The notes under the pieces: model-generated | What the model saw: the letters and a program-made list of their open reading frames with translations, nothing else | What the model was told of the DNA's origin: nothing | Database searches by the model: none | Shown here: in pieces, positions 24,046 through 32,978 of the stretch | How the letters are laid out: the number at the start of each line of letters is the position of its first letter | How positions within the stretch are numbered: position 1 is the stretch's first letter | DNA from: SOIA01 sp964348015 | GTDB lineage: Bacteria; Acidobacteriota; Aminicenantia; Aminicenantales; Aminicenantaceae | DNA: 64,000 nt | Reading direction: 5' to 3' | NCBI GenBank assembly: GCA_964348015.1 | Contig: CAYGBC010000039.1 | Location: 62,001 to 126,000, forward strand | Program-made: the position numbers and the translations under genes

Positions 24046-26592
24046 TTATCTCCTCTGTGTGCATCGGCGGGATTGCGAGGCCTTGACCGGCCTTGTTTCA
24101 GTGATGAACGTTCCGGCTGAGGCCAATATCATGAAAACAAAGATTCTCCACAAAGCGACAGGGGCTATCTGGCCCATGAGTTGAAGAACGGTGAGGATCT
24201 CTCCTCCCTCAGACGTTAGGAAAAAACTCAGCAGAACATTAAATGTCGTATACAGCAGTCCGATCAAGGCTCCACAGAGAACGCCCATCCCTATTCTTCT
24301 GGAAAGAGAGACTCCCCCGGCCCAAGCTGTTGTGGCGGCCGCTGCAACAGCAGGGATCCAGAGAGCCAGCCACCATATGTCTCCAAAGCGGGGAATTTGG
24401 CCGATCAGTTTGTAGTGAATCATATCCACCGAGGCCAGCAGAAGAGCTCCTCCCAGTGCGCATAGAGGAACGTGCCAGCCTCTTGGTTTTAGGGCCGAAC
24501 GGAGTTCCCTCCGTTCACGGATGCGGCGGCGGACATTCAGCGGGAAGTTGTAAAAAAGGTCAAAGACCGCATGCTCGAGCAGAGCACCTCTTTCTCCAAA
24601 AACGGGCACGATGTGCACTGCCCCTGTGGCCCAGTGGCCGGCCATGAAGCGGGCCAGGTCCGGGTAACGGTAAGCCATCTGGATCGGGAAGGCCAGGTAG
24701 CCGATGTACTTGAAAAAACTGAGAAAGAACGCGATATTGTAGTCTTTGAAATTCTTTTCCCTCAAAACGAGCGCGGTCACATAGAGCCCTCGGACGAGCG
24801 AGCCTGGAGAGACGGGAGTGACCTGAAAGAGTCCGAGAATGATCCCTGCGTGCAGGGAGGCTTGCTGCCAGGAGAGTTCAGGATGCAGCCGGATGTAGAT
24901 CAGAGCGACTGCGACTGAGACAATCTGGGTCACCGGAACGGTGCACACATGGACAGCAAGACTTTTCAGATACTTCTGGATGAAAGGTTCTTTAATCTGG
25001 GAGTTGATGTGCGCGGCTTCTGTGCGAGTCAGCATGCCGCTCTTCTCTCCCTGGGATACAGTCTCTTGCAGCCACTTCTCTCGGGCCTCAGGCTTGAAGT
25101 AGAGACGCAGAGGTCGGGCGAAAATGTTATCCAGGGAACGCAGGAAGAATCGGCGATCTGAGAAGAAGCGGTGCATTTTGGCCGGGAGGATGGAGAGAGG
25201 CAGGTGAGAAAAAAATCTCGAAGGGTGCTCGGCCAGCCTCTGCGCGCGCCATTCGTCCACGCGCCCTGCCCGGTGCCAGCGTATGAGCGTTTCCGCGATC
25301 CTGGCTTTCACGGCGCGCCTGAAATAGGGGAAGCGGGTCAGAATGCGGCCGTAATGCCGTCTGATATCCTTTTGTCCGCACAGCTTCCTGATAAAGTTTC
25401 CCAGGAACGGAAGAAGCCCCAAGAGATAAAGCCAGATAGTCAGGAATTTTCTCTCTGGCAGTTTTTTTGCTGTGTCCTCGTCAACGATGTTGCGGACCTC
25501 CCAGCTTTGGATGCTGCTCTTCAGGATGGATGACCATAACCGAGGCCGAAAGAGCAGCTTTAAATGATGATGCGATATGTCAGGCAGAGACTCCCGGTAA
25601 CGTTTTTCTGTCTTTGTGAGTTCTTCAAATCCCTCGTCCATGCCCGTAAATGCCCCCGGATGGGCTTCCTCAAAGCTCCGGAGCCGGTCTCTGTTGCCCC
25701 GATCGAACTGGACAAGGCTTCCTCGTGCTATGCCCTTGACAATGAGCTTGAAATCTACCGGGCTCATCGGAAGGAAAAGGTGAAGAGCCAGGCCAGCCCG
25801 AAAGTCCACGGCCACGTGTCCCCTGGCCGGATCGGGATCATACGCAGTCCTCTTGAGGACGTTGGGCTGGCTTTTGCAGGTCCACCATTCGTACTGTCTG
25901 GCGAGTTCAACCGCTCCCATCTCGTGCATCAGTTGGACCAAGCGTTTCATCAGGGTTCGTTTCGCACGAAACTCTGGGGATCCCAGCGCGTCATCCGGGT
26001 CTCCCGGCTTCCATTTTTTCCGAGCATCCAGGTTGTCATCCGCTTCGAGGCGCCACAGGCGGCCGTCGATCCACTCGCTGAGTTCTCCGCAACTCCCGAG
26101 TGAAGAGTCAATGAATGTAGCCAGGATGTCCACCACAGCGTCTTCGGAACCGAGAGAGAGCTTTGCCCCACGCCGGATGAACTTCTGCCACAGGGCGCCG
26201 GCTCTGACCGCATCTGGATTGACCTGGAGTGAGAAGGGGCCTTGAAAGCCCGCCGCGTAGATGATATTCCGGAAGAATTTTGCAAACCCGGAGGGAGGAA
26301 TAAAGATCTTCATCGCGTAAGACAGACCCGATGAAATACCCTCGACCTGTCCCTTAAGGGATTTGATCTCTTTGACTTTGACCCTGTACACCTGGCCGGC
26401 AAATCCTCCGCCCACAAACTCTTCGACCTCTAATTTCAGCCGAGCGGTCCCCGCCGGTATCACACCCTGGATTTCATAAGTGAGTTCTGTGCCGGGATCA
26501 TACCGTTGCACACGAAAAGCGCGGAGGATCTTCTGGTTTTGAAAGAATTTTTCGAGTTCCCGGCAGGTTTGTATCGAGTATTCAGCTTTCAT
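24046..26592 (-). CDS. Large membrane protein with N-terminal degenerate kinase-like domain
   Basis: I do not recognise a named family. Residues about 50-270 resemble a protein-kinase fold: a Gly-rich loop 'FVGGGFAGQVYRV' (59-71), a strand-3 Lys in 'YAMKIF' (Lys95), a hinge-like 'SEWIDGR', then 'CKSQPNVL' (Lys240, Asn244) and 'AVDFRAGLAL' where DFG would be. The catalytic HRD Asp is not apparent. A basic middle region (300-560) has one hydrophobic segment near 385-405. The last 280 residues hold several membrane segments. ATG 26592 is preferred over an upstream TTG. A strong promoter lies upstream. A UbiB/RIO-like atypical kinase or a pseudokinase is possible. Confidence 0.7.
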   Translation of the reverse strand: MKAEYSIQTCRELEKFFQNQKILRAFRVQRYDPGTELTYEIQGVIPAGTARLKLEVEEFVGGGFAGQVYRVKVKEIKSLKGQVEGISSGLSYAMKIFIPPSGFAKFFRNIIYAAGFQGPFSLQVNPDAVRAGALWQKFIRRGAKLSLGSEDAVVDILATFIDSSLGSCGELSEWIDGRLWRLEADDNLDARKKWKPGDPDDALGSPEFRAKRTLMKRLVQLMHEMGAVELARQYEWWTCKSQPNVLKRTAYDPDPARGHVAVDFRAGLALHLFLPMSPVDFKLIVKGIARGSLVQFDRGNRDRLRSFEEAHPGAFTGMDEGFEELTKTEKRYRESLPDISHHHLKLLFRPRLWSSILKSSIQSWEVRNIVDEDTAKKLPERKFLTIWLYLLGLLPFLGNFIRKLCGQKDIRRHYGRILTRFPYFRRAVKARIAETLIRWHRAGRVDEWRAQRLAEHPSRFFSHLPLSILPAKMHRFFSDRRFFLRSLDNIFARPLRLYFKPEAREKWLQETVSQGEKSGMLTRTEAAHINSQIKEPFIQKYLKSLAVHVCTVPVTQIVSVAVALIYIRLHPELSWQQASLHAGIILGLFQVTPVSPGSLVRGLYVTALVLREKNFKDYNIAFFLSFFKYIGYLAFPIQMAYRYPDLARFMAGHWATGAVHIVPVFGERGALLEHAVFDLFYNFPLNVRRRIRERRELRSALKPRGWHVPLCALGGALLLASVDMIHYKLIGQIPRFGDIWWLALWIPAVAAAATTAWAGGVSLSRRIGMGVLCGALIGLLYTTFNVLLSFFLTSEGGEILTVLQLMGQIAPVALWRIFVFMILASAGTFITETRPVKASQSRRCTQRR

Positions 26593-26670
26593 TCCTGATG
26601 CCCTTATCAAGGCTGGAGTCTTGTCCTGGGGTGTGTTCCAATTGGTTCGTTTCCGTTTTCTAAAGAGAAG

Positions 26671-26699
26671 CTTATAACAGAGCTAAGTTTCGTTGTCAA
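26671..26699 (-). promoter_or_regulatory. Sigma70-type promoter of the kinase-like membrane protein gene
   Basis: On the minus strand: TTGACA (26699-26694, perfect), a 17-bp spacer, then TATAAG (26676-26671). The expected start is near 26664, giving a leader of about 70 bases before ATG 26592. It makes the membrane-protein gene, and probably the methyltransferase after it, an independent unit. Confidence 0.75.
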
Positions 26700-26811
26700 T
26701 CCGGCAAAGAAATGGCCGGTGGAAGGTGATAGGGGATGTGTTCAAGGATGTCCACGCCTTAACTCAAAATCTCACATCAAATAGCGGGATCAAAGAGACG
26801 GAAGACATTTT

Positions 26812-28278
26812 TCAAACAAGGCCTGTGTTCTGGTTAAACTCCTCTATAAGCCGGTCGATCTCATCCGCTTTCGACTGAATCCTGTGCCAGTATTCTGGGT
26901 AATCCGCCCACTGAGCATTCAGCTCATCCACGTCCTTTCCCTGCTGCTCGATCCAGGTGAAGTATTTCAAGTTATGGATTCGTTTTCTGTCGGGGAAGGC
27001 GAGTTCGAGCATGTGGTCCACTCTCATGCCCAGGAGAGAACGATGATAGTCTTTTGCCGCATCGAGTTCTGAGTATTTTCCATGGGCATGGCGGAGTTCC
27101 TCCAAACGGCTTCGGTAGAGTTCCATCGAATCGGTGAATACGGTCAGGATGATGTCTGCGGACGTGAGCTCGTAGTATTTGGAGAACTTGATGGCGGCCA
27201 GAAGGTTGCTCACGCTCGAGATTCCGAGGAGAGCGAGGTCAGTCACCGCGGCTTCGGAAATTCCCTGATTTTTTAAGAATTCCATCCCCTCTGGTTCGTT
27301 GAACAGCCTGATGAGGTTCATGCAGTCGCTGTCGTCCACAGCGATGACCATGTCGGTATTTCGAATGTTGTGGATCCACGGCACGTGTTTGTCCCCGATT
27401 CCTTCAATCCGGTGCGCCCCATAACCGCAGCGAAGGAGCGTGGGGCATTGGAGGGCTTCTCCCGCAGCGATCTTGGATGCGGGGAATTTCTGTTTGAGAT
27501 AGTCTCCGCATCCAGACACTGTCCCGGAAGAACCGGATGTGGCCACGAAGCCAGTGAACCGCTTGTTTTCACTTAGGATTTTCGCGAGAACTTCTTCGGC
27601 CGCACTCCCGGTGACAGAGTAATGCCAGAGGTAATTGCCGAATTCATCGAACTGGTTGAAGACCGCGACATTCTCCCGTGCTTCCCGGAGCTCCCAGCAC
27701 TTGTCGAAGACCTCCTTGACGTTGCTTTCGCTGCCAGGGGTCTTGATCACTTCCCCTGCGACAGTCGAGAGCCACTCGTAGCGCTCTCGACTCATTTCTT
27801 CGGGAAGGATTGCGATGGATTCGCAGGCCAGAAGGGCCGCATTGTATGCGCCCCCGCGGCAGAAATTGCCGGTAGAGGGCCAAACCGCTTGTTGGCATGT
27901 GGGATCGAACTGGCCTGTGACCAGCCTCGGAACCAGGCAGCCGAAAGTGGCTCCGACTTTGTGAGAACCCGTGGGAAACCATTTGCCGACAAGGCCGATG
28001 ATGCGGGCATCGACTCCGGTCAGCTCTCCCGGCAGTTCGAGAAAATTGACGTCTCCGAAACCTCCGCCTTTGGCGGCAGGCGCATTCTTCCAGCTGATCC
28101 TGAAGAGGTTGGATGGATCGACCTCCCACAGTCCGGTGCCTTCGAGCTTTTCTCTTACTTTTTTTGGGATCAATTCCGGGTTTCTCATCTGTTTGAATGT
28201 CGGGATGATGATGTTGCGTTCCCTGGCCCGCTGGATCGCTTTTGTGAGGTTTTTTTCGTTCTTTGTCAGGTCTATCAT
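26812..28278 (-). CDS. PLP-dependent fold-type II enzyme (cysteine synthase/TrpB-like)
   Basis: The 488-residue protein belongs to the tryptophan-synthase-beta fold of PLP enzymes. The PLP Lys is likely Lys107 in 'PTGSHKVGATFG', and the phosphate-binding Gly-rich loop is 'TSGSSGTVSGCGDYL'. Extra N- and C-terminal regions make it longer than CysK (about 310). The reaction could be beta-replacement or elimination on an amino acid; I cannot specify the substrate. ATG 28278 is chosen because longer starts run into the manC-like gene upstream. It follows that gene by 16 bases. No amino-acid biosynthesis genes are nearby. Confidence 0.8.
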   Translation of the reverse strand: MIDLTKNEKNLTKAIQRARERNIIIPTFKQMRNPELIPKKVREKLEGTGLWEVDPSNLFRISWKNAPAAKGGGFGDVNFLELPGELTGVDARIIGLVGKWFPTGSHKVGATFGCLVPRLVTGQFDPTCQQAVWPSTGNFCRGGAYNAALLACESIAILPEEMSRERYEWLSTVAGEVIKTPGSESNVKEVFDKCWELREARENVAVFNQFDEFGNYLWHYSVTGSAAEEVLAKILSENKRFTGFVATSGSSGTVSGCGDYLKQKFPASKIAAGEALQCPTLLRCGYGAHRIEGIGDKHVPWIHNIRNTDMVIAVDDSDCMNLIRLFNEPEGMEFLKNQGISEAAVTDLALLGISSVSNLLAAIKFSKYYELTSADIILTVFTDSMELYRSRLEELRHAHGKYSELDAAKDYHRSLLGMRVDHMLELAFPDRKRIHNLKYFTWIEQQGKDVDELNAQWADYPEYWHRIQSKADEIDRLIEEFNQNTGLV

Positions 28279-28294
28279 AATGGAATGTTTCTCG

Positions 28295-29371
28295 CTACAG
28301 ATATTCTGTTTTTTTCTTTTTTTCGAGATCTCCGACAATATCCTTCACTTTCTGGTCCTGGTTTCTGTGAGCGATGAGCAGCACATCCCCTGTGTTGACG
28401 ACGATGATGTCCTTCACTCCGATCAAGGCCGTCAGCTTTTCGGGATTGTAGACGAGACAATCCTGGGAATCCTGGATAATATTATCTCCACGCAGGACAT
28501 TTCCCGCTTTGTCATGAGGCCATATGTCGGTGAGAGACGACCAGGCCCCCACATCGGACCAGCCAAAATCACCTCTGGCCATCAGGACGCCCTCGGCCTT
28601 TTCCATCAGGGCATAGTCGATAGAGATGGAAGGCATATCTTCAAACAGGGATGCGATTCGCGCTTCATCGTTGGTCTTGAGCGCTTCCTGGATTTGTGTC
28701 CAATAGGAGAACATCTCTGGGGAAAAACGTCCCAGCTTTTGTGCGAAAACATCTGCCTGCCAGAGGAACATCCCTGAATTCCAGAAGTAATTTCCTTGCT
28801 TGAGAAAGGTTTTGGCTTGCTTGAGATCCGGTTTTTCCTTGAATTCCTGGACCGCATAAAAAGGTTCATCCAGGGAACGGACGGGGCGATCTGCGGAGAA
28901 CCGGATGTATCCGTATCCAGTCGCTGGAGAGGTGGGGGGAACTCCGAATGTGATCAGATAGTCTCCGCTTGATGCGGCTGCGGCTGCAGCCTCAAGCTTC
29001 CGGAGAAAATGCGTGGAATCTTTTATGAGATGGTCAGCGGGCAAGGCCGCCAGGACCGCTTTTGGATTCTGAAGATGGATCCAGGCTGTCGCCAGTATCA
29101 AGGAGGGGGCCGTGTTTCTTCCCGCGGGCTCTATCAGGAGGTTCTTCTGCGGGAGATCAGGGAGAATGCTTTTAATCATCTCAGTCTTTTCGGGATCTGC
29201 GATGGTGTAGATGTTTTTGAGAGCAATTTGAGAGGAAAGGCGGTCGACCGTCTCCTCGATCATCGTTTTTTCGCTCACGATCGGGAGAAACTGTTTCGGC
29301 CGAGCCTTTCGGCTCACCGGCCAGAATCGTTTGCCTGATCCTCCTGCCAGGATGATGACTCGAAGATCCAT
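28295..29371 (-). CDS. manC: Mannose-1-phosphate guanylyltransferase
   Basis: The enzyme makes GDP-mannose from GTP and mannose-1-phosphate for surface glycans. The 358-residue product has the nucleotidyltransferase signature 'ILAGGSGKRFWPVSR', then 'PKQFL', 'FWNSGMFLW' and 'GDFGWSDVGAW'. It lacks the cupin isomerase domain of bifunctional ManC/AlgA proteins, which are about 470 residues. ATG 29371 has an AAGGAGC site 6 bases upstream; the longer in-frame start is less likely. A phosphohexomutase that could supply mannose-1-phosphate lies 530 bases upstream on the same strand. Confidence 0.92.
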   Translation of the reverse strand: MDLRVIILAGGSGKRFWPVSRKARPKQFLPIVSEKTMIEETVDRLSSQIALKNIYTIADPEKTEMIKSILPDLPQKNLLIEPAGRNTAPSLILATAWIHLQNPKAVLAALPADHLIKDSTHFLRKLEAAAAAASSGDYLITFGVPPTSPATGYGYIRFSADRPVRSLDEPFYAVQEFKEKPDLKQAKTFLKQGNYFWNSGMFLWQADVFAQKLGRFSPEMFSYWTQIQEALKTNDEARIASLFEDMPSISIDYALMEKAEGVLMARGDFGWSDVGAWSSLTDIWPHDKAGNVLRGDNIIQDSQDCLVYNPEKLTALIGVKDIIVVNTGDVLLIAHRNQDQKVKDIVGDLEKKKKTEYL

Positions 29372-29901
29372 TTTAAGCTCCTTCAAAAACACTGTAAAAT
29401 GTTGATTCTAATAATAATAAATGATATAGACGGGTCGGGTTTCGACTTCCAATTGCTATCATAAGGAGTATGAATTATACATCTTCGAATCAAAAATAGA
29501 AAATGAAGCCCTGATCCCGTGCTTTTGGATGGTTCTCTTCCAGATATTGTGGATAAAATACGCGGGAATGAAAGAAGCGACCTTGAAGATTTAGCCTTCC
29601 TGAACCGTCCACCGAGGGAAGCCGATGATATCGGCCGCCGAGCATGTTTGAGCACGAGAGGATCAATTTGATGAAAAAAGATGGAGTCCAAGCATCCGGT
29701 CCAAAGTGACATGCCTTGAATGCGGAGTTGCGCGGGCGCCGAGGAGGAAAGGAAAGGACTGGCGCTGAAAATTTGAAGGGAGCGCTGCCATTTCCGTGTA
29801 TTTGAGTCATTAATTAACCTACACAGAAAGGAAAAGAACCAATTGGATTCACCTCTGCAAAATCTTGAGGAAGAAACTCTGAGTCAAGAAGAGATACAGG
29901 A
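29372..29901. other. 530-base gap without a convincing gene
   Basis: Frames on both strands are short. A plus-strand run of about 50 codons (roughly 29520-29671, containing 'DIVDKIRGNERSDLEDL') reads somewhat like protein but has no good start site, and an adjacent frame is open just before it. This could be a decayed gene. A single TGTGGATAA, the DnaA-box consensus, occurs near 29550 but has no companions. I see no tRNA, terminator or clear promoter here. Confidence 0.4.
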
Positions 29902-31272
29902 TCAAGACTGTCCCAACTTTTGGATGACATCCTCGATGACTTGTTTGACTTCGCTCTCAATACTCTCGAGGTCTTTCTCTGTCTCCGCTTCAAAACGGAG
30001 AACCAGGACTTCTTGAGTGTTGGAGGCGCGAACCAGGCCCCACCCCCGGGGATAGAGGGCCCTGACTCCGTCAATATCGATGATCGGATATTTTTTGGAT
30101 AATTCATTTTTGACTTCTTCCACGATCTGGAATTTGACTTCGTCCGATGCGTAGACTCGGATTTCTGGGGTGTGGAAGGTTTTGGGAAGGTCTGAGAGCA
30201 TCTGGGAGATTTTTTTGTCTGACCGGGAAAGGAGTTCCAGCAGACGGGCTGAAGAATAAATGGCGTCGTCGAACCCGAAGAACCGGTCCGCAAAGAAAAT
30301 ATGTCCACTCATCTCTCCGGCCAGAAGAGCCTTTTCTTCCTTGATCTTTTTCTTGATAAAAGAATGCCCCGTTTTCCACATGATCGGGCGCCCTCCCCAC
30401 TTTTCAATCTCGTCATACAGGACTTTCGAGGCCTTCACCTCTGAGATGATCGGAGCACCGGGATTTGAGGGGAGGACATCCCGCGCAAAAAGCACCATCA
30501 GCATATCTCCCCAGATAATATTTCCGACATCGTCGATAACGCCGATCCTGTCTCCATCCCCGTCGTAGGCGATTCCCAGGTCAGCATGGGTTTCTTTCAC
30601 TTTTTGAATCAGGTCTTCAAGAGCTTCGGGGAGAGTGGGATCCGGATGATGATTCGGGAAGTTGCCGTCCATCTCACAGTAGATATCGATGACCTCACAG
30701 CCCATTTTCTTGAAAATCGGGACCGCAACAACACCTGCAGTCCCGTTCCCGGCGTCCACGACCACTTTCAGCTTTTTGTCAAGCTTGACCGTGTTTAAAA
30801 CGTAATCCTGGTATTCAGGGACGATATTGTAATCTTTGTGATCCGTGCTCTTCTCTTCTCTGAAATCTCCGCTTTGGATGAGAGCGAGAATGTCCTGGAT
30901 GGCTTCTCCGTAGAGCGTTTCCTCTCCCACCATCATTTTGAAGCCGTTGTATTCGGGCGGATTGTGGGAGCCGGTGATGATCACGCCCGCTTCCATCTTT
31001 TTTTGGTACATGGTGAAATAGAGCAAAGGAGTGGGGATGATGCCAAGGTCAACGACCTGACACCCTGCCGAAAGAAGTCCTTTGGTCAACGATTCGGAGA
31101 AGACGGGAGAGCTCAGGCGGCAGTCACGTCCCAGTGCGACATTTTGACTTTTGTTCTTGCGGAAATAAGAACCGATTCCCTTGCCTAAATATTCTACGGT
31201 TTTCGGAGTCAGGTCTTTATCAACAATTCCTCGGATGTCATACTGTCTGAAAATTTCAGGATTGATTTTCAC
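29902..31272 (-). CDS. Phosphomannomutase/phosphoglucomutase
   Basis: This alpha-D-phosphohexomutase interconverts hexose 6- and 1-phosphates. Motifs are the phosphoserine loop 'ITGSHNPPEYNGFK', the Mg-binding 'YDGDGDRIGV', a sugar-binding 'GEMSGHIFF' and the C-terminal phosphate site 'RASNTQEVLVLRFEA'. GTG 31272 gives the canonical start 'MKINPEIFRQYDIRG' and has GGAGGAGG 5 bases upstream; ATG 31287 lies on that site and is unlikely. The 456-residue length is usual. It probably feeds GDP-mannose or glucose-1-phosphate pathways. Confidence 0.93.
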   Translation of the reverse strand: MKINPEIFRQYDIRGIVDKDLTPKTVEYLGKGIGSYFRKNKSQNVALGRDCRLSSPVFSESLTKGLLSAGCQVVDLGIIPTPLLYFTMYQKKMEAGVIITGSHNPPEYNGFKMMVGEETLYGEAIQDILALIQSGDFREEKSTDHKDYNIVPEYQDYVLNTVKLDKKLKVVVDAGNGTAGVVAVPIFKKMGCEVIDIYCEMDGNFPNHHPDPTLPEALEDLIQKVKETHADLGIAYDGDGDRIGVIDDVGNIIWGDMLMVLFARDVLPSNPGAPIISEVKASKVLYDEIEKWGGRPIMWKTGHSFIKKKIKEEKALLAGEMSGHIFFADRFFGFDDAIYSSARLLELLSRSDKKISQMLSDLPKTFHTPEIRVYASDEVKFQIVEEVKNELSKKYPIIDIDGVRALYPRGWGLVRASNTQEVLVLRFEAETEKDLESIESEVKQVIEDVIQKLGQS

Positions 31273-31442
31273 CTTTTCCTCCTCCATATAATCAGCTTGA
31301 AAAAATCCGGAGGGAAGGACCATGTTCGTCTTTCATTCGATGCCGTTTTCCTTCCCATAGAGTCGACATTGCCCTGGGCTGTTGTCTTCGGATTCCTTCC
31401 TGTTATGGTCTGGTTCTGTGTTCCCGGCGAAGCCGTCAGATT

Positions 31443-31991
31443 CTAAAATTTAAATTCTTTCTGTTCAGTCAAAGTCTTGAAGTTTTCTTCGATTTCACTC
31501 CATTTGCCCTGGGACTCCAGGATGAACTCGATAAATTCCCGGACCGCGCCCTTGCCTCCGGGTTGAGTGCAGATGAAATGGCTGAATTTTTTGAGCTCCG
31601 GATGCGCATCGGCCACAGCGCCGGCCAGGCCCACGGATTTGAGGACGGCGAGGTCGCCGATGTCGTCCCCTATGTAGGCGATCTGCTCGGGTTTGAGCTT
31701 GGTTTTTTCCAGGATTTCAGAAAGAGCTCTTTTCTTATCCAAGATTCCCTGGTGAACGGTAAAAATCTTCAACTTCTCGGCTCTTTTTTCCAGAGGTTTT
31801 GATGTTTTTCCGGTGATGATCCCTGTTTTCAATCCGGCCAGGTAAGCGAGCAGAATACCGGCGCCGTCCTTGACATTGTAAGACTTGAGCTCTTCACCAT
31901 CGGGGAGCAAGAGAATGTTTCCGTCCGTGAGTGTGCCATCCACGTCCATGACGATCATTCTGATCTTGCGTGCTCGGTCTTTCGCATTCAT
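31443..31991 (-). CDS. kdsC: KDO 8-phosphate phosphatase
   Basis: KdsC removes phosphate from KDO 8-phosphate. The 182-residue HAD-family protein has 'VMDVDGTLTDG' (nucleophile Asp), 'IITGKTS' and 'YIGDDIGDLAVLKSVGLAG' and no cap domain, as is typical for KdsC. ATG 31991 overlaps the kdsD stop (TGATG). The four KDO genes kdsB, kdsA, kdsD and kdsC are all in this run. Confidence 0.94.
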   Translation of the reverse strand: MNAKDRARKIRMIVMDVDGTLTDGNILLLPDGEELKSYNVKDGAGILLAYLAGLKTGIITGKTSKPLEKRAEKLKIFTVHQGILDKKRALSEILEKTKLKPEQIAYIGDDIGDLAVLKSVGLAGAVADAHPELKKFSHFICTQPGGKGAVREFIEFILESQGKWSEIEENFKTLTEQKEFKF

Positions 31992-32962
31992 CAGAACATC
32001 TCTGTGCGCCACAGGTCATGGAGATGGATGATCCCTTCGATTTTTCCCCCTTTGTCCTTGATGATCAAGGAGGTGATTTTGTTCTCCTCCATGATATTCA
32101 AAGCCGTCGTGGCGAGATCCTCCTTGTTGACTGTCAGGGCGTCTGGTGTCATGCAGTCTTGAGCCGTCTTCTCCAGGAAGCTCTTGCCGAATTCCTGGAT
32201 TCTCCGCCTCAAGTCACCATCGGTGATGATCCCGACAAGCTTCTCCTCATCATCCACGACGCATGTCATTCCCAGCTTTTTCCTGGATATCTCTTGGATG
32301 ACATCTTTCATCGGAGCTTCAAGAGAAACCCGGGCGATATCCCTGCCTTTGTGCATCAAGCTTTCTATCTTGAGAAGCTTTTTTCCCGCCTCTCCCTTGG
32401 GATGGACAACCGCAAAATCCTTTTCTCCGAATCCTTTTTTCTTCATTAAAGCGATGGCAATAGCGTCTCCCATAGCCAGAGCGGCCGTGGAACTCGCTGT
32501 GGGGACCAGGCCGTTCGGCTCGGCTTCCTTTTCCACCCGTGCTTCCAGGGAGATGTCGCTGTACTGGGCCAGTTTGGATTTTTTATTCCCTGTGATACTG
32601 ATGAGCTTTATCCCCGCCCTTTTAAAGAAATCCAGGAGGTCGAGAATCTCCTTTGTTTCCCCGCTGTAGGAGATAGCAATCAGGATATCTTCTTTGACGA
32701 TCATTCCGAGGTCTCCGTGCCCGGCTTCAGCCGGGTGGATGAACAGAGCCGGCGTTCCGCAGCTGGAGAGCGTGGCGGCAATCTTCCGGCCGACGAGACC
32801 GGATTTTCCCATCCCTGTGACGATGACACGGGATTTTGAGTTGAACAGAAGTTCAACGGCATTATAAAAATTTTCATTCAGGTTGGCAGCCAGTGTTTTA
32901 ACCGCCTCTGCCTCGATGCTCAGGACTTTTTTCCCGGTTTGAATAATTTCGTCTTTTGTCAT
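31991..32962 (-). CDS. kdsD: Arabinose-5-phosphate isomerase
   Basis: KdsD converts ribulose 5-phosphate to arabinose 5-phosphate, the first committed step to KDO. The 323-residue product has a SIS domain (about 35-175, with 'VTGMGKSGLVGRKIAATLSS' and 'AISYSGETKEI') and two CBS domains (about 205-320). The order and length match E. coli KdsD/GutQ. A TATAAT box lies exactly 8 bases before the ATG and there is no ribosome-binding site, so it may also be made from a leaderless internal transcript. Confidence 0.95.
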   Translation of the reverse strand: MTKDEIIQTGKKVLSIEAEAVKTLAANLNENFYNAVELLFNSKSRVIVTGMGKSGLVGRKIAATLSSCGTPALFIHPAEAGHGDLGMIVKEDILIAISYSGETKEILDLLDFFKRAGIKLISITGNKKSKLAQYSDISLEARVEKEAEPNGLVPTASSTAALAMGDAIAIALMKKKGFGEKDFAVVHPKGEAGKKLLKIESLMHKGRDIARVSLEAPMKDVIQEISRKKLGMTCVVDDEEKLVGIITDGDLRRRIQEFGKSFLEKTAQDCMTPDALTVNKEDLATTALNIMEENKITSLIIKDKGGKIEGIIHLHDLWRTEMF

Positions 32963-32970
32963 AGCGTTTT

Positions 32971-32976
32971 ATTATA
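32971..32976 (-). promoter_or_regulatory. -10 element 8 bases upstream of the kdsD ATG
   Basis: The minus strand reads TATAAT followed by AAAACGCT and the kdsD ATG. No good -35 is present at 16-18 bp spacing, so an internal promoter would be weak or need an activator. It lies in the 16-base gap after kdsA. The spacing equals that at carD, accA and the DUF5916 gene. Confidence 0.4.
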
Positions 32977-32978
32977 CT

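Noticed and set aside
28279..28338. Longer N-terminus for the PLP enzyme
   Set aside because: It would overlap the guanylyltransferase gene by 44 bases and adds a Lys-rich, non-conserved stretch.
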